From Plasmodiophora brassicae (Eukaryota; Endomyxa: Phytomyxea; Phytomyxea; Plasmodiophorida), in contig CP145422.1 in the NCBI GenBank assembly GCA_036867785.1, positions 930,001 to 994,000 of the forward strand: a DNA stretch of 64,000 nucleotides, read 5' to 3'. Position 1 is the first letter of the stretch. Every line of letters begins with the position of its first letter. Positions 21,950 to 32,200 of this stretch are shown one piece after another. Made by a program: the position numbers and the translations under genes. The notes under the pieces were generated by a model that worked only from the letters and a program-made list of their open reading frames with translations, was not told the origin of the DNA and made no database searches.

Positions 21950-22480
21950 CCCTGGGTCGGTCATCACACCTTCAGCGGCTTGGTTTACTACCCAGCCGTC
22001 GTCTCGCTTAACCAGATCCGCTACCGTTCGTTCCGGATGCAGCTGACGAGCGTAAAGTTTCAGCCGGTGGGCGGTGATCGTCCTGTTCGCGGCCGCGGTG
22101 AACGTCACGGTCGGCGCTGCACAGCAGAAGGTAAATGCAAGAACTCGCTTATAGCCGTGTATTATACCGTTACCTGCGTATGCAGCCAGCTGGTCCTGGC
22201 CCGCCGCGCGCGGGTATCGCGGTCGGCACTGTTTCGACGTAATTGGTGTTCTGGAACGACATGATTGCCCGGCCGGGTATGTTCTCAACAACGACATGTA
22301 CGTGTTCAGTTGTTCGCGCGGCGCGCCGCCCAGCATGGCTTCGGAGCTGCTTGACTGCACTCGACGTCGCCTGCATGGAAACGACGATACTGCTGGACTT
22401 GGTTGTCCTTGACAACAACGTGGGCAACCGAATTAGAAGGCACGACGCCGGTGCAGAAACGCTATGAGCGTACCGGGAAC
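21950..22480 (-). pseudogene. Family X, copy 3 (decayed)
   Basis: Same order as copy 1: an upstream exon (VVVENIPGRAIMSFQNTNYV near 22260-22300), a GTAACGG donor and TGTGCAG acceptor bounding a roughly 60-nt intron, then PTVTFTAAANRTITAHRLKL and VKRDDGWVV. One base too many in the GGCGGGCC stretch near 22,210 breaks the frame relative to copy 1. The direct copy lies about 3 kb from copy 1 with the pogo element between. Confidence 0.5.
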
Positions 22481-22689
22481 GCGCGAAGTAACAGGCAACG
22501 CGATGGCTGTCAGGACGAAGAGGTGTCTGGGCCGGGCACGACATGTCTGCCAAGCCGGCTGGAGCGCCGATAAGCACGGTTGTGCCCGCAGGTGTGCTAA
22601 CCGGCCCCCGCCGATGGCCCCTGCGGCGGTCAGATGCAAGAGTCGCGACGCCAACCGCCGAACGGGACCATACTTCGGCCTCATCCTTC

Positions 22690-22840
22690 TGCAATGGGTC
22701 GTCACGCTTGACCCCCTACAGGAGCATGCCGATGGTGGTGTCGTTCCAGCGAGCAACGAGGTCGCCGTCCAGGAGCGCCGACGACGTGTGTGATAGAGGA
22801 GCTCTTAATGTATCACTGCTGTACGTCGTGTGTTGCGAGG
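22690..22840 (+). pseudogene. Remnant of the U-box gene tail
   Basis: About 150 bases similar to the 3' end and downstream flank of the U-box gene at 18280-18430 (CAGGAGCATGCCGATGGTG; GTGTGATAGAGGAG; ATGTATCACTGCTG). No U-box domain is left. It shows that the U-box gene and family X were duplicated as a unit before decay. Confidence 0.55.
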
Positions 22841-22843
22841 ACG

Positions 22844-23559
22844 TTAGGTGGCCGGGTGCGGGGCGGGCGAATGAGACCCGGGACGGGACACCACAGCGCC
22901 ATCGTGAGACGACGTCAGGTCCAGCCCGATGACCTTGACCCGCAGCAGGAATCGCCCGTCGGCCAGACGTTCCATGCGGTCCAATGCGATCGGCTCCGTC
23001 CACTGGCAGAACAGGCCGACGGCCTAGACCGAAAACGGCATCGTCAGCTGACAATGGCCAGCGACGGACGACGGCGTACCTCGTCGTAGAGGTTCAGGTG
23101 GTGGCTGGTCAGCGATTCGACCGGCAGCGTGCAGACCGACTTGACGTACTCGCAGGCGACCTGCGGCGACACTGACGTCGTATCACAGATCAGAACGGGG
23201 GGACATCGCAGCGAGCGGCCTACGTACATGGCTGACATCGCGGCCATCGTAGCGGCTGGAGGCCCTGGCCGGAGAACCCCTCCGCCGTCGGCACGATGAC
23301 GACGGACACGCGTTCGCAGGCATCGTCGGCCGGGCGGGCGCGTTTCGACTCGGGCGGGGCGCCAGGCGTCGACGACGCCATGCGTTTGGCGTTCGGCAGG
23401 CCGCGGTTCGCCCTGATGTCGTCGTAGAAGAACGTCAGCATGGCGTCGACGACGGCCTGGTGCAGCTGGCGGCCGGTCGGCGACGCCGGGTCCCAGTCGC
23501 CGCTGCGCAGGACCTCGGGCCGGCAGCTGTCGACCAGGCGCCTGCGCTCGCGCTCGATA
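22844..23559 (-). pseudogene. 5'-truncated gene fragment of unknown family
   Basis: Strongly GC-biased coding-like exons on the minus strand: about 23290-23555 (RQLHQAVVDAMLTFFYDDIR, PPESKRARPADDACERV), about 23090-23165 (VACEYVKSVCTLPVESLTSH) and 22844-23035 (AVGLFCQWTEPIALDRMERL, FLLRVKVIGLDLTSSHDGAV) with a stop at 22844. It starts abruptly at the junction with the array-family half at 23556, so its 5' end was lost when the two were joined. Domain unknown; contains a possible nuclear localisation patch (SKRARP). Confidence 0.4.
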
Positions 23560-23965
23560 CCGGTTGCTGGTGTAGAAATGCATCGGGTCCGAGACGTCGT
23601 ACCCATTGGGGAAGAGTTGAATCCAAGCCGCAACGCCCTTGTCGTACAGCAGATTGTACATCTTTGATACAGGGCAGCCGACAATCGGCGCATTGCTGGA
23701 AGACACCAGTAACAATGCAACCTCGTGCCTCATCTGGAACGTCGCCGTTCGTAGTACACAGATTATCGCCGTTCACAATTATGAGCTCGGTGGTGACGTT
23801 GGGCACGACTGCATCAGGTCGCTGTGGGCCGAGATACTTGTTATACGGAACGCTTCTCAGATGGATTCCAGCAAACGGCGAGTCGACTGGCTCAACGATG
23901 ACCATACCTCCGTCCACCTCTACCGACAGGCATAATAGAAGGCCGACGAGACCCGGTCGGATCAT
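23556..23965 (-). pseudogene. Array family copy 2, N-terminal half
   Basis: Starts at the ATG at 23965 with a signal peptide (IRPGLVGLLLCLSVEVDGG), then VEPVDSPFAG, YNKYLGPQ and, after one frame change near 23,740, VGCPVSKMYNLL and FPNGYDVSDPMHFY. It ends at NRY, codons before the place where the half at 14832-15916 resumes. The two halves are collinear parts of one former gene; see that entry. Confidence 0.75.
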
Positions 23966-24876
23966 GATATTGGCGTCTGTACGCATGGTTGGGCAAATCT
24001 TGGTACACACGTTCGACCTCTATATCCTGGCGCCCTAGCTCGTACCTCATCACCATCATGGGCCCCGGTGTTCTGCAAGTCGTCAAGTTATGTTTTCTGC
24101 TAATGACCGTGCTGCAGCCTTTGGCAACGATTCACAACATAGGGGTAGTGCGAGTACGAGCAGTACTGATTCCACTTTCCGCCCAGAGAGGTGCAACATA
24201 ATGTGTAAATATGTAGCGAAAGGCTGTGTACGTCGGCAGGTAGAACTTTGACGTTCTCGGCCATAGGCTGTAGCGATACGAACGTTGCGCTCTTCGTCTC
24301 ACCCGCCGCGGATCGCGAACCGACAAGCGTCTGAGGCATCGGGTTACAATTCTACTGGAAACGGGCAGTAGAATACAGCTACCGTTTGAGCGTATAGACG
24401 ATGGCCACAGCGGCTGCTGCCCCAATTCCCTGGCCAAAGACGGCCCTAGCGAGAGCATAACAAGGCTTCGTTTGCGGGCCCAGTAGAGTTCACAACGACA
24501 AGGGATGCTCAAAGGCATATCAGGGGACGTCGTTAGTCGTTACTATCGTGCCACATGTTCACTGTTCGTACCGCGGATGAATTTGAAGAGTAAAGTGCTG
24601 ACAGGAACAAGAGCGTCTATTCATGACCATAACACACACACCCTGCACGAGTTTGGTAGTAAATCATATCGGCCCACCTCATAATTCCACTAATTAACCT
24701 CTCGGTTGATAATGCTCCTGCGAATCGCCATGCGGAAGGCGCGGGCAGCCCATTTCCATTTGCAACGGGGCAGTTATAAGCTGTTTCTGTAGCGCGGAGG
24801 CGATACGTACAATGGGAACTGAAGGACGTGTCGCCCGCTCTATTTTCAAGGCCTGCCGGCGTTTCACGAAGACGTT
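23966..24876. other. Intergenic stretch without recognised features
   Basis: About 900 bases of mixed composition between two minus-strand array members. No open frame of convincing composition, RNA gene or repeat seen. The part next to 23965 should contain the promoter of copy 2. Confidence 0.4.
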
Positions 24877-26373
24877 TTACTGGAGGATTGACGGCACCTC
24901 AAGCCCGGTGGTCTTCAAGGGCACGACACGGCCAGTATCCCGCGGCCGAGCTGAAACAGGTTTTGCCATCATGACACGACATAAACTGGTGAGAGCGCGA
25001 GCAGTTCCTCCTCCTCCCCAAAACAACACCCAGCCGAGATGAGTGTACACAAATGTGGTTACAGCAATGGGCAGGAAACAAACGAACGCGATCATAGAAA
25101 AGGACAGATACAGCGTCCAATGCGCCAGCCGACGCAGGAGATCGTCCACCCCATCCGCGTTCGCACTGTTTTTGACTTGCGAAACGGTTTGACCAATGGC
25201 GTTCTGGAGCCTCACCACTTGCATCAGGAACTGGACGCCAACGACCAGCTGCATCACCATAATGAGAGCTGCTGTGAACTGGTAAATATAAGGAATGCTA
25301 ATGTAAAATAGGTTGCACAGGCAGGTGAACGTGTCCAGAAGAAGAGGAAGCACGCAGAGCGCGACCTTGGCAAAAGGGTGGCGTTCGAGACAATGACCCA
25401 ACCACGAGTCATGTCGACCACATCCAGGCATTTGCTTGATAATGCTTGTCCAGAGCAGTGCACTAAGCACATCACATGTGAATCCCCAACCTGACAGTCC
25501 CGTGATGAAGAATTCCGTAATCTGGTACGGCATGACGTCGTTGCTCTGCCAGCCTCCAATGCCGATGAAGGCGCACATGGCAAATGTGGTGAAGAATTCA
25601 ATGGTGAGGATCAGGTGGACGATGGAGAAACGATTTCCAAAGAATTTTAAGCGGCGTTGCCACGTGTGCATTGACCGCATTGGGAATCGTTCGACGAACT
25701 CGGAGTTTAAATGCTGTAGGTGGCTGTTAAGAAAAACCGCGGCAAATATGAATGCGGCCCCGAAAATGGCCGTTGGAATCCACCGGAGTGGTAGTTGAAC
25801 GAACCATTGATGGTAAAACCCATCCCAGTCGCTGACGTCCGGTTCTATACTAATTCGAATGCGTTGGTTGGGCTCATTGTTCACCAAGTAATCCGTTAAA
25901 GAGACACCAGGCAGGGCCGGCTCTTCAACCGCAACGAAGAGCATCCCGTTCCTGTCGGGTTCTGGCTGGTATCGGTTATTGGAGTAAAAATGGATCGGGT
26001 CCGAGACATCGTATCCATTCGGGTAGATGGCAATCAGTGCTGCAACGTCTTTCTCCTGCAGACGAGTATATCTCAGTGACAAAGGACATGAGATAAACGA
26101 TGTTGCTATCACGAGCACGACTCGCCCTCGAGCTTCGTCTGGGACGTCACGGTTTGTAATACACAAGTTGTTTCCGTTGACGACAATGAAGTCGGCAGTA
26201 ATGTTAACGACGACCGGATCGCTGCCCTGTGGGCCGAGGTATTTGTTTTGTGGGACGCTCCGCATACGTATTCCAGCGAACGGCGAATCGATAGGCTCAG
26301 CGATTACCATCGCGCAGTCAACCATCCTTAGCACGCCTAACAGAATTAGGACGACGCAATTCCACACGCTCAT
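24877..26373 (-). CDS. Array family copy 3, seven-TM receptor-like protein
   Basis: Intronless, 498 aa when started at the ATG at 26373, which gives a proper signal peptide (SVWNCVVLILLGVLRMVDCA); an in-frame extension to 26574 lacks one. Ectodomain signatures: AEPIDSPFAG, YLGPQGSDP, NNLC and ISCPLS cysteines, DEARGRVVLV, YPNGYDVSDP. Then EPDVSDWDGFYHQWFVQLP and seven helices, including FFITGLSGWGFTCDVLSALL (TM3) and FWGGGGTARALTSLCRVMM (TM7). The inner loop between TM1 and TM2 is strongly basic (MHTWQRRLKFFGNRF). C-tail about 30 residues. It faces copy 4 head to head across 440 bases, and the two are the most alike of the set. Confidence 0.82.
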   Translation of the reverse strand: MSVWNCVVLILLGVLRMVDCAMVIAEPIDSPFAGIRMRSVPQNKYLGPQGSDPVVVNITADFIVVNGNNLCITNRDVPDEARGRVVLVIATSFISCPLSLRYTRLQEKDVAALIAIYPNGYDVSDPIHFYSNNRYQPEPDRNGMLFVAVEEPALPGVSLTDYLVNNEPNQRIRISIEPDVSDWDGFYHQWFVQLPLRWIPTAIFGAAFIFAAVFLNSHLQHLNSEFVERFPMRSMHTWQRRLKFFGNRFSIVHLILTIEFFTTFAMCAFIGIGGWQSNDVMPYQITEFFITGLSGWGFTCDVLSALLWTSIIKQMPGCGRHDSWLGHCLERHPFAKVALCVLPLLLDTFTCLCNLFYISIPYIYQFTAALIMVMQLVVGVQFLMQVVRLQNAIGQTVSQVKNSANADGVDDLLRRLAHWTLYLSFSMIAFVCFLPIAVTTFVYTHLGWVLFWGGGGTARALTSLCRVMMAKPVSARPRDTGRVVPLKTTGLEVPSILQ

Positions 26374-26438
26374 GGGTGCGAAATCGACCATCCAGATACA
26401 TATGGACGTCCCTTGCGATGCGACCCGGTACGGATCGG

Positions 26439-26777
26439 ATGTACCTATCCAGAGGTATCCCTCGATTGAGTGACTACTGTGCAATTGGTTCCAACTGTAG
26501 TTCATTTTATCGGGGTGATGTAAAGAATGGCACCTGCTTGTGGACTGCCCAGCTTGGCGAATACCTGTTTCCACCTGATTTCTGCACTACCTTACTCTAT
26601 ACCGCGATGAAGTCGGGTTATCGCGCGCCAACCTCGGGTATGACTGGAATGGAATGGATTAACTGTATCTGCGATAAGTACCGCTGCTCGCCACGACCAC
26701 AGGGGATGTGCAGCCCAAATAGGGCTACGAAATATGGACAAATGTGGGTCGACATTCTGAATACGATTAGGTGTTGA
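26439..26777 (+). CDS. Possible Cys-rich small protein in the divergent promoter region
   Basis: A 112-residue frame whose second half has nine cysteines (SDYCAIGSNCSSFY, NGTCLWTAQ, WINCICDKYRCSP) and balanced composition, lying between two divergent array genes. It ends at a stop 38 bases before the ATG of copy 4. No signal peptide at its ATG. It might be an upstream exon, a gene fragment or chance. Confidence 0.25.
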   Translation: MYLSRGIPRLSDYCAIGSNCSSFYRGDVKNGTCLWTAQLGEYLFPPDFCTTLLYTAMKSGYRAPTSGMTGMEWINCICDKYRCSPRPQGMCSPNRATKYGQMWVDILNTIRC

Positions 26778-26815
26778 TGGATCGAACGTGTACACATTTG
26801 GTCAACTAGCCCCGG

Positions 26816-28327
26816 ATGAGCAAGCATGGCTTTGTCGCCCTCCTGATATGGGTAGTGGGAGTGGTCGATGGCGCAATGGTTATCCTTCAGCCAACCCATT
26901 CGCCATTCGCTGAGATCCGCATGCGCAGCGTCCCGTACAGTAAATACCTCGGCCCGCAGGGCACGGATCCCGTCGTCGTCAACATCACAGCAGAAATCAT
27001 GGTCGTGAACGGCAACAGTCTGTGCACTACAAACCGCGACATCCCAGACGAAGTTCGAGGTCGCGTCGTGCTAGTGATAACAACATCATTTATCTCGTGC
27101 CCTGTTTCGCTAAGATACACTCATCTGCAGGAGAAAGGCGCCGCAGCTTTGATTACCATCTTCCCTAATGGTTACGATGTCTCGGACCCAATTCGATTCT
27201 ATTCTCGCAACCGGTATCAGCCAGAACCAAGCAACAACAACATGGTCTTCGTAGCCGTGGAGGAACCACCCGGGTCTAGTATCTCCCTGACTGACTACTT
27301 AGTTAACAGTGGCCCCAAGAACACGGTTCTGGTCAGCATACAACCGGACGTCAGCGACTGGGATGGGTTTTACCACCAGTGGTATGTTCAACTTCCTCTG
27401 CGATGGATTCCAGCAGCCGTCTTTGGGACTGCGTTTCTAGTCGCTGTCAATCTTCTTCGCAAACACCTGCAGGTCATGAACACCGATTTCATTGATCGTT
27501 TCCCAACGCAGGCAATGCAGACGCGGGAACGCCGCTTAAAATTCCTCGCAAAACGTTTTTCCATTGTTCAGCTGATCCTCGCCATTGAATTGGTCACCAC
27601 ATTCGCCATGTGCGCCTTCATCGGCATTGGAGGCTGGCAGAGCAACGATATCATGCCGTACCAGATTACGCAATTCTTCATCACGGGACTGTCCGGCTGG
27701 GGGTTCACCTGCGATGTACTTAGTGCTCTCCTCTGGACTAGTATAATCAAACAGATGCCTGGGTCCGGCCGTGATTCGTGGTTCGGCCAGTTTCTTGAAC
27801 ACCACCGGCTTGCTAAGGTCTCGCTTTGCGTGTTTCCCCTTCTTCTCGATACGCTAACGTGCCTGAGTAACCTACTCTACATTAACATTCCCTACATGTA
27901 CCAGTTCACAGCGTCCTTGATCATGGTCTTGCAGCTGGCTGTCGGTATCCAGTTTCTTATTCAGGCGTTGGGGTTTCAGAATATTATGGCGCAAACGGTT
28001 TCGCAGGACGGGGACAACTTGACGCTTGATGGCGTGGACGACCTTCTGCGTCGATTGTCTCGTTGGACGCTGTGTCTGTCACTCTCTATGCTGGCTTTCG
28101 TCTGTTTGTTACCAATCGCAGTAACCACGTTTGTATACACACATCTCGGCTGGGTGCTGTTCTGGGGAGGAGGCGGAACTGCTCGTGCCCTCACCAGCTT
28201 TTGCAGGGTTATGATGGCACAACCATCTTCGGGACGCGACAGCGGTCGCATCGTACCTGCTCTGCAGACTTCTAGTGCCGCAATTCCGTCGACACTTACA
28301 GCTCCAATACTAAAGTTGTTAAAATGA
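26816..28327 (+). CDS. Array family copy 4, seven-TM receptor-like protein
   Basis: Intronless, 503 aa, the only complete member on the plus strand. Signal peptide (KHGFVALLIWVVGVVDGA), ectodomain with LQPTHSPFAE, YLGPQGTDP, NSLC and ISCPVS cysteines, DEVRGRVVLV, LQEKGAAALITIFPNGYDVS, then QPDVSDWDGFYHQWYVQLP. Seven helices follow from about residue 200; TM3 is FFITGLSGWGFTCDVLSALL and TM7 FWGGGGTARALTSFCRVMM. C-tail about 35 residues, Ser/Thr-rich. It pairs head to head with copy 3, so the two probably arose by an inverted duplication and may share a promoter in 26374-26815. Confidence 0.82.
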   Translation: MSKHGFVALLIWVVGVVDGAMVILQPTHSPFAEIRMRSVPYSKYLGPQGTDPVVVNITAEIMVVNGNSLCTTNRDIPDEVRGRVVLVITTSFISCPVSLRYTHLQEKGAAALITIFPNGYDVSDPIRFYSRNRYQPEPSNNNMVFVAVEEPPGSSISLTDYLVNSGPKNTVLVSIQPDVSDWDGFYHQWYVQLPLRWIPAAVFGTAFLVAVNLLRKHLQVMNTDFIDRFPTQAMQTRERRLKFLAKRFSIVQLILAIELVTTFAMCAFIGIGGWQSNDIMPYQITQFFITGLSGWGFTCDVLSALLWTSIIKQMPGSGRDSWFGQFLEHHRLAKVSLCVFPLLLDTLTCLSNLLYINIPYMYQFTASLIMVLQLAVGIQFLIQALGFQNIMAQTVSQDGDNLTLDGVDDLLRRLSRWTLCLSLSMLAFVCLLPIAVTTFVYTHLGWVLFWGGGGTARALTSFCRVMMAQPSSGRDSGRIVPALQTSSAAIPSTLTAPILKLLK

Positions 28328-28589
28328 TCGGCGAGCAGAGCCCCGCTGTAGCGTGGATGTTGCGAATCTGAAACTGTCATACTGCCGTCTTAAATATTGA
28401 GAACGAGGTCCAAGGATGATTACGTACGGAAACCGATGGACGAAGGTACAAACTATTCTACATTGCAGACGTGGGCCCACAACTCCCGCTGACGGTTCCT
28501 GATGATTCGTGGCCGGGCCGGAAACCCCGTCTGATAAGGTAAGACCCCCACAGCTGATTGTTCAATGAAATGTTGTTCAGTTAGTTTAC

Positions 28590-28990
28590 TGCGAAGTTGC
28601 AGTGGGCCCTGGTGCGATAGCACGGTTCCGTGCCCGTGAGGGCTGTGTCAGCATGATACGACAGAAGCTTGTTAAGGCGCGTCATGACGTTCCAGCACCT
28701 GACCAGAAGAGCACCCAGCCAACATGTGTGTACAGGAACGAGTTCGTCGCCGCGATAGGCGAAAAACTGACGAAGGCGATCATAGAAAGCGCGATACACA
28801 TTGTCCAACGGTTTAGCCGGTGCAGGAGCTTATCCATGCTTAAATCCATTTGCATGGACTTGGTACGCTCAGCATTCATCCGAACATGTCTTTGGAAGCG
28901 AATTGTTTGCACCAAAAACTGGATCCCCACGAGCAGCTGCATGAGCGTAGTCAACAGCGCGAACGGTGTGACAACTCGTACAAGACGAAC
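28590..28990 (-). pseudogene. Array family copy 5, C-terminal piece (split gene)
   Basis: Keeps TM5 to TM7: TPFALLTTLMQLLVGIQFLV, a linker, FLYTHVGWVLFWSGAGT and, after a frame change near 28,690, a worn C-tail. The rest of the gene is absent here; the first exon portion of a copy in the same orientation is at 32605-32770. The two pieces flank a CACTA-type element. Compared with full copies, the ectodomain beyond its first residues and TM1-TM4 are missing, so sequence was also lost. Confidence 0.65.
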
Positions 28991-29188
28991 AACAATAAGT
29001 TTGTTGCCGATTTTGGAGACGATGGCACGTGGATCAGCACGAGACACTGGCTTTCATCAGCGCTGCGGCCCGTCCAATCCAGATTGAACTCGCAGAAATG
29101 TGCCGCTGTCCCCATGAAGAGGCCATCGTCTCCAAAATCGGCAACAAACTTATCGTTGTTCGTCTTGTACGAGTTGTCACACCGTTCG
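28960..29188. repeat. Inverted repeat, 66-bp arms around a 97-bp spacer
   Basis: 28960-29025 and 29123-29188 are reverse complements with one or two mismatches (CGAACGGTGTGACAACTCGT at one arm, ACGAGTTGTCACACCGTTCG at the other). The left arm includes the edge of the array pseudogene, so an inverted duplication at the breakpoint is more likely than a classic MITE. Confidence 0.75.
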
Positions 29189-29207
29189 TCTCGGAACAGG
29201 CAATTGC

Positions 29208-32200
29208 CTACGAGCATGCGATAAGCCGACCAGGATAGAAAGAAACAATCCAACGGAGTATTGTACCGATTAACAAACGTGGTTGGCATTTCATCGTCAC
29301 CGGGAGACGCACAAAACCAAATTCTTGTACGACCTCGGGACGCCGACAGTAACTGTCGAATAAATCCAGCTTAGGGACCAATGCAGCAAAAGTTCCAACC
29401 CTGCAGCGGAACACTGTCTCGAAACGCTGGACCAGTCTGATGTACTCGCCCCTCCACGAATGATTGGCGATGCACGACCACGACCGGCCATCCAAATTGT
29501 ATAAGTGGTGATGTAACCAACAACGTTCAAGGCGGTCAAGTTCCAACGACGAAGAAGGTCCCGACAAGGAACAGAAGATGATTTCATCGCCGAACTCGAG
29601 AGATTCTCTCTTTGACGATAAAAGTGGTACGCCAGTATCGACTGCGTACTGATCGCTGGAATCCGCTCTGGCGAACGTTGCTGCTGACGAGACTTGCAGG
29701 TTGCTGGCAATGCTCGACGTCTGTTCCCTCGTGGAGTGAAGATGCGCCTTCATGTCCCGGATCCACCTTTCGAGCGCAAATGCCCAGACAATGGCATTTA
29801 ATGGGGCCCCAGCGCCGAACCAGTTCCGGGATATGAACCAGCGAATGAAACTAAATGTAAAGTCAATGTTCGAGTTAAGCATCTCGGCGCGACAACAGTG
29901 ACGTACGGAGATGGTAAAAAGCCAATGCTCGAGTTAAGCATCTCGGCGCGACAGCACGGGATAACGTGCTCTAGTTCAGACAAAGCGTCTAGGTACTGAC
30001 GCGCCACATGATCAAAGGTATCGCGGCTGAAAGATTTGGCGAATAGTTTCGAACATGCGGCGAAATAACCGGCGAAACACTGCCATCCAGAACTTGGCAC
30101 GGGGAGACCCGAGATTGCCATAGATCGACCGGAACGTAATGGCAAACCAAAACGCGACGGCGAACTCGCCAGTCCACACCATGGCATTATGGACCTTCCA
30201 GTGCGATTGGCGACACGGGTTTTCGGGCTTGTCGACGTTGTCAGACACCCATACGACGATGGCTAACAGAGCGTCGAGCTCTTTGACTAACGCCGATGAG
30301 TCTGAGTCCGTTTCGAAACCAGGAGCCGGATTCAGTTTCCACTCGGGTTCATTCGTCGTTCGGCGACCGAACTCCATTTCACTCTGATTGAGGCATCAGA
30401 GATAATCCAGCTTACGAAAGTGAAAGACAAGTTACCTGGGAAGAGAATGACGACGTGCCCTTGTCCTCGAGATCAAACGAACGCAACAGAGACGAATGAA
30501 ATCGCGAAAAAGCAGCATGCATGGGATCATGAACGTATCCCACATCGTGACCGAAGTAGTTTAACGTGATAGAGTACACGTCCTGGTATGGCTCCCGCAA
30601 GCCACCACGGTCTTGCTCGTCAGGAGATGTCATGCGCCGCCGCATTTCGACGCTCGTCTTCATTTCCGACTGGCGCATGAATTCGTCGACGGACGCTGGC
30701 TCGAATCTCCGGGAAGGTCGACGCAGTTGAACGTCGCGACGACGGTTGTACGCAGTACGCATCTGGGGATATGTGCAATCAGCGAAAAGTGAGATGACCC
30801 ATTAATTATGTGTGGCATACCGATCGCGAACAGAATCGGAAGAAGCGTAACGCCAGTTCCCAGGGAAGCGAACACCCGATATGTAGACGCCTTCGGTGTT
30901 GCAATGGATGCAGGCGTCTCGTTTGCCGGACATCGAGCACAGGCTACTGGACGACAGCTCCTTGCAGTCCATGACCTGTCCGTGACGACTCGTCAGAGAT
31001 TCCCTTGAACCAGGACATAAAAGGCGATAATGACACACAATACATGCCAGCATGGCTCGAACGAAGACACGAGTCCTAGTGACGGCATTGAAGACAGGAA
31101 AGCTCAGTTCGTACATGAGCCTCAGCTCGTACGCGTCGAGCTCCTGGAACGGCTGCCTTATATTGTTAGCCAACTGAGGTATTAACCCAATTGGCTGCAA
31201 AACCGAGGAATGGCACCGTACGGCTTGCGGAAGGTTTAAGACCACCTGGAGCATAGGCGTGACGGAACACTGACCCCAACTCAAGACGTTGGCACCATCA
31301 ACGTATGACGACAATGCCAGTGGATATTCACCAGCAGCAATAACGGCCTCTGCAAAAGGCTTGAAGACGGACCCACACCAAGTGCCATCAGTCCAGTCGT
31401 CGATCATTTCGGGACGGTTTCGAAATACAGCCAAGAGGCGATCGCGTTCGGCGAGAAGCAGACGGCAAAAGAAAACCGAACGAAATAGTCGTTGGATGTG
31501 CAACATCCGCGGAAAATAGAAGAAAGGCTGCCGAACGCCTCTGCATCAAGGCAAATCAGGATCGTCGTCCGCAGGCCACATGTGGCCCTTTCCACACACG
31601 TAGAATTTCAGGTACGGCAATGCGAGGCCGAGAGACAGAAGGCGATCTCGCAATTGGTCGAAGTCGGAGAGATCGTGTGCGCTCTCCACAATCGACTCGC
31701 GGTCGGAGATGTCGACGCCTTTTGAGTCGGTGTAGTGTCGGAACTGTGCGGAAAGCAGTTAGAAGACTGTGTCATTAGTAATCTTATGTAAATACGTACG
31801 CGTAGCAGCAGTTCGTTTTTGGCAACATTAATATGGAGCGCCTGGCGTTTCAAGGATCGCGACAACGACGAAAACGTATGCCGCCCACGGGCGAACTCGT
31901 CCAATAAATCGAACGCTGGAATATCTGACGCTTCAATATTTAGAGGGGATAACAGATAGGGCAGTTGCTGCTTCAAAAAGTCGGCCAGTGCGATCTGATT
32001 CCGAAAGCGAATATCGAAATCGGGCGGACGATCGTGCACGCCCAGGTTCTGGAATTCGTCGGGCAATCCAACTGTGAGGTCGAAGTCGATGCGCGGCGAG
32101 CCGGGAACAGTCCAGTCGACGTCCATGCTGGGAAGCCCGATGTCATCGCCGTCGAGACTATCCGATGAGCTCCGAGAACACAGCGAAATGTCGTCCACGA

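Noticed and set aside
26374-26574. N-terminal extension of array copy 3 to an upstream start
   Set aside because: It would bury the signal peptide that all other members show at the start.
28960-29188. A simple MITE
   Set aside because: One arm overlaps array-gene coding sequence and no target duplication is visible.
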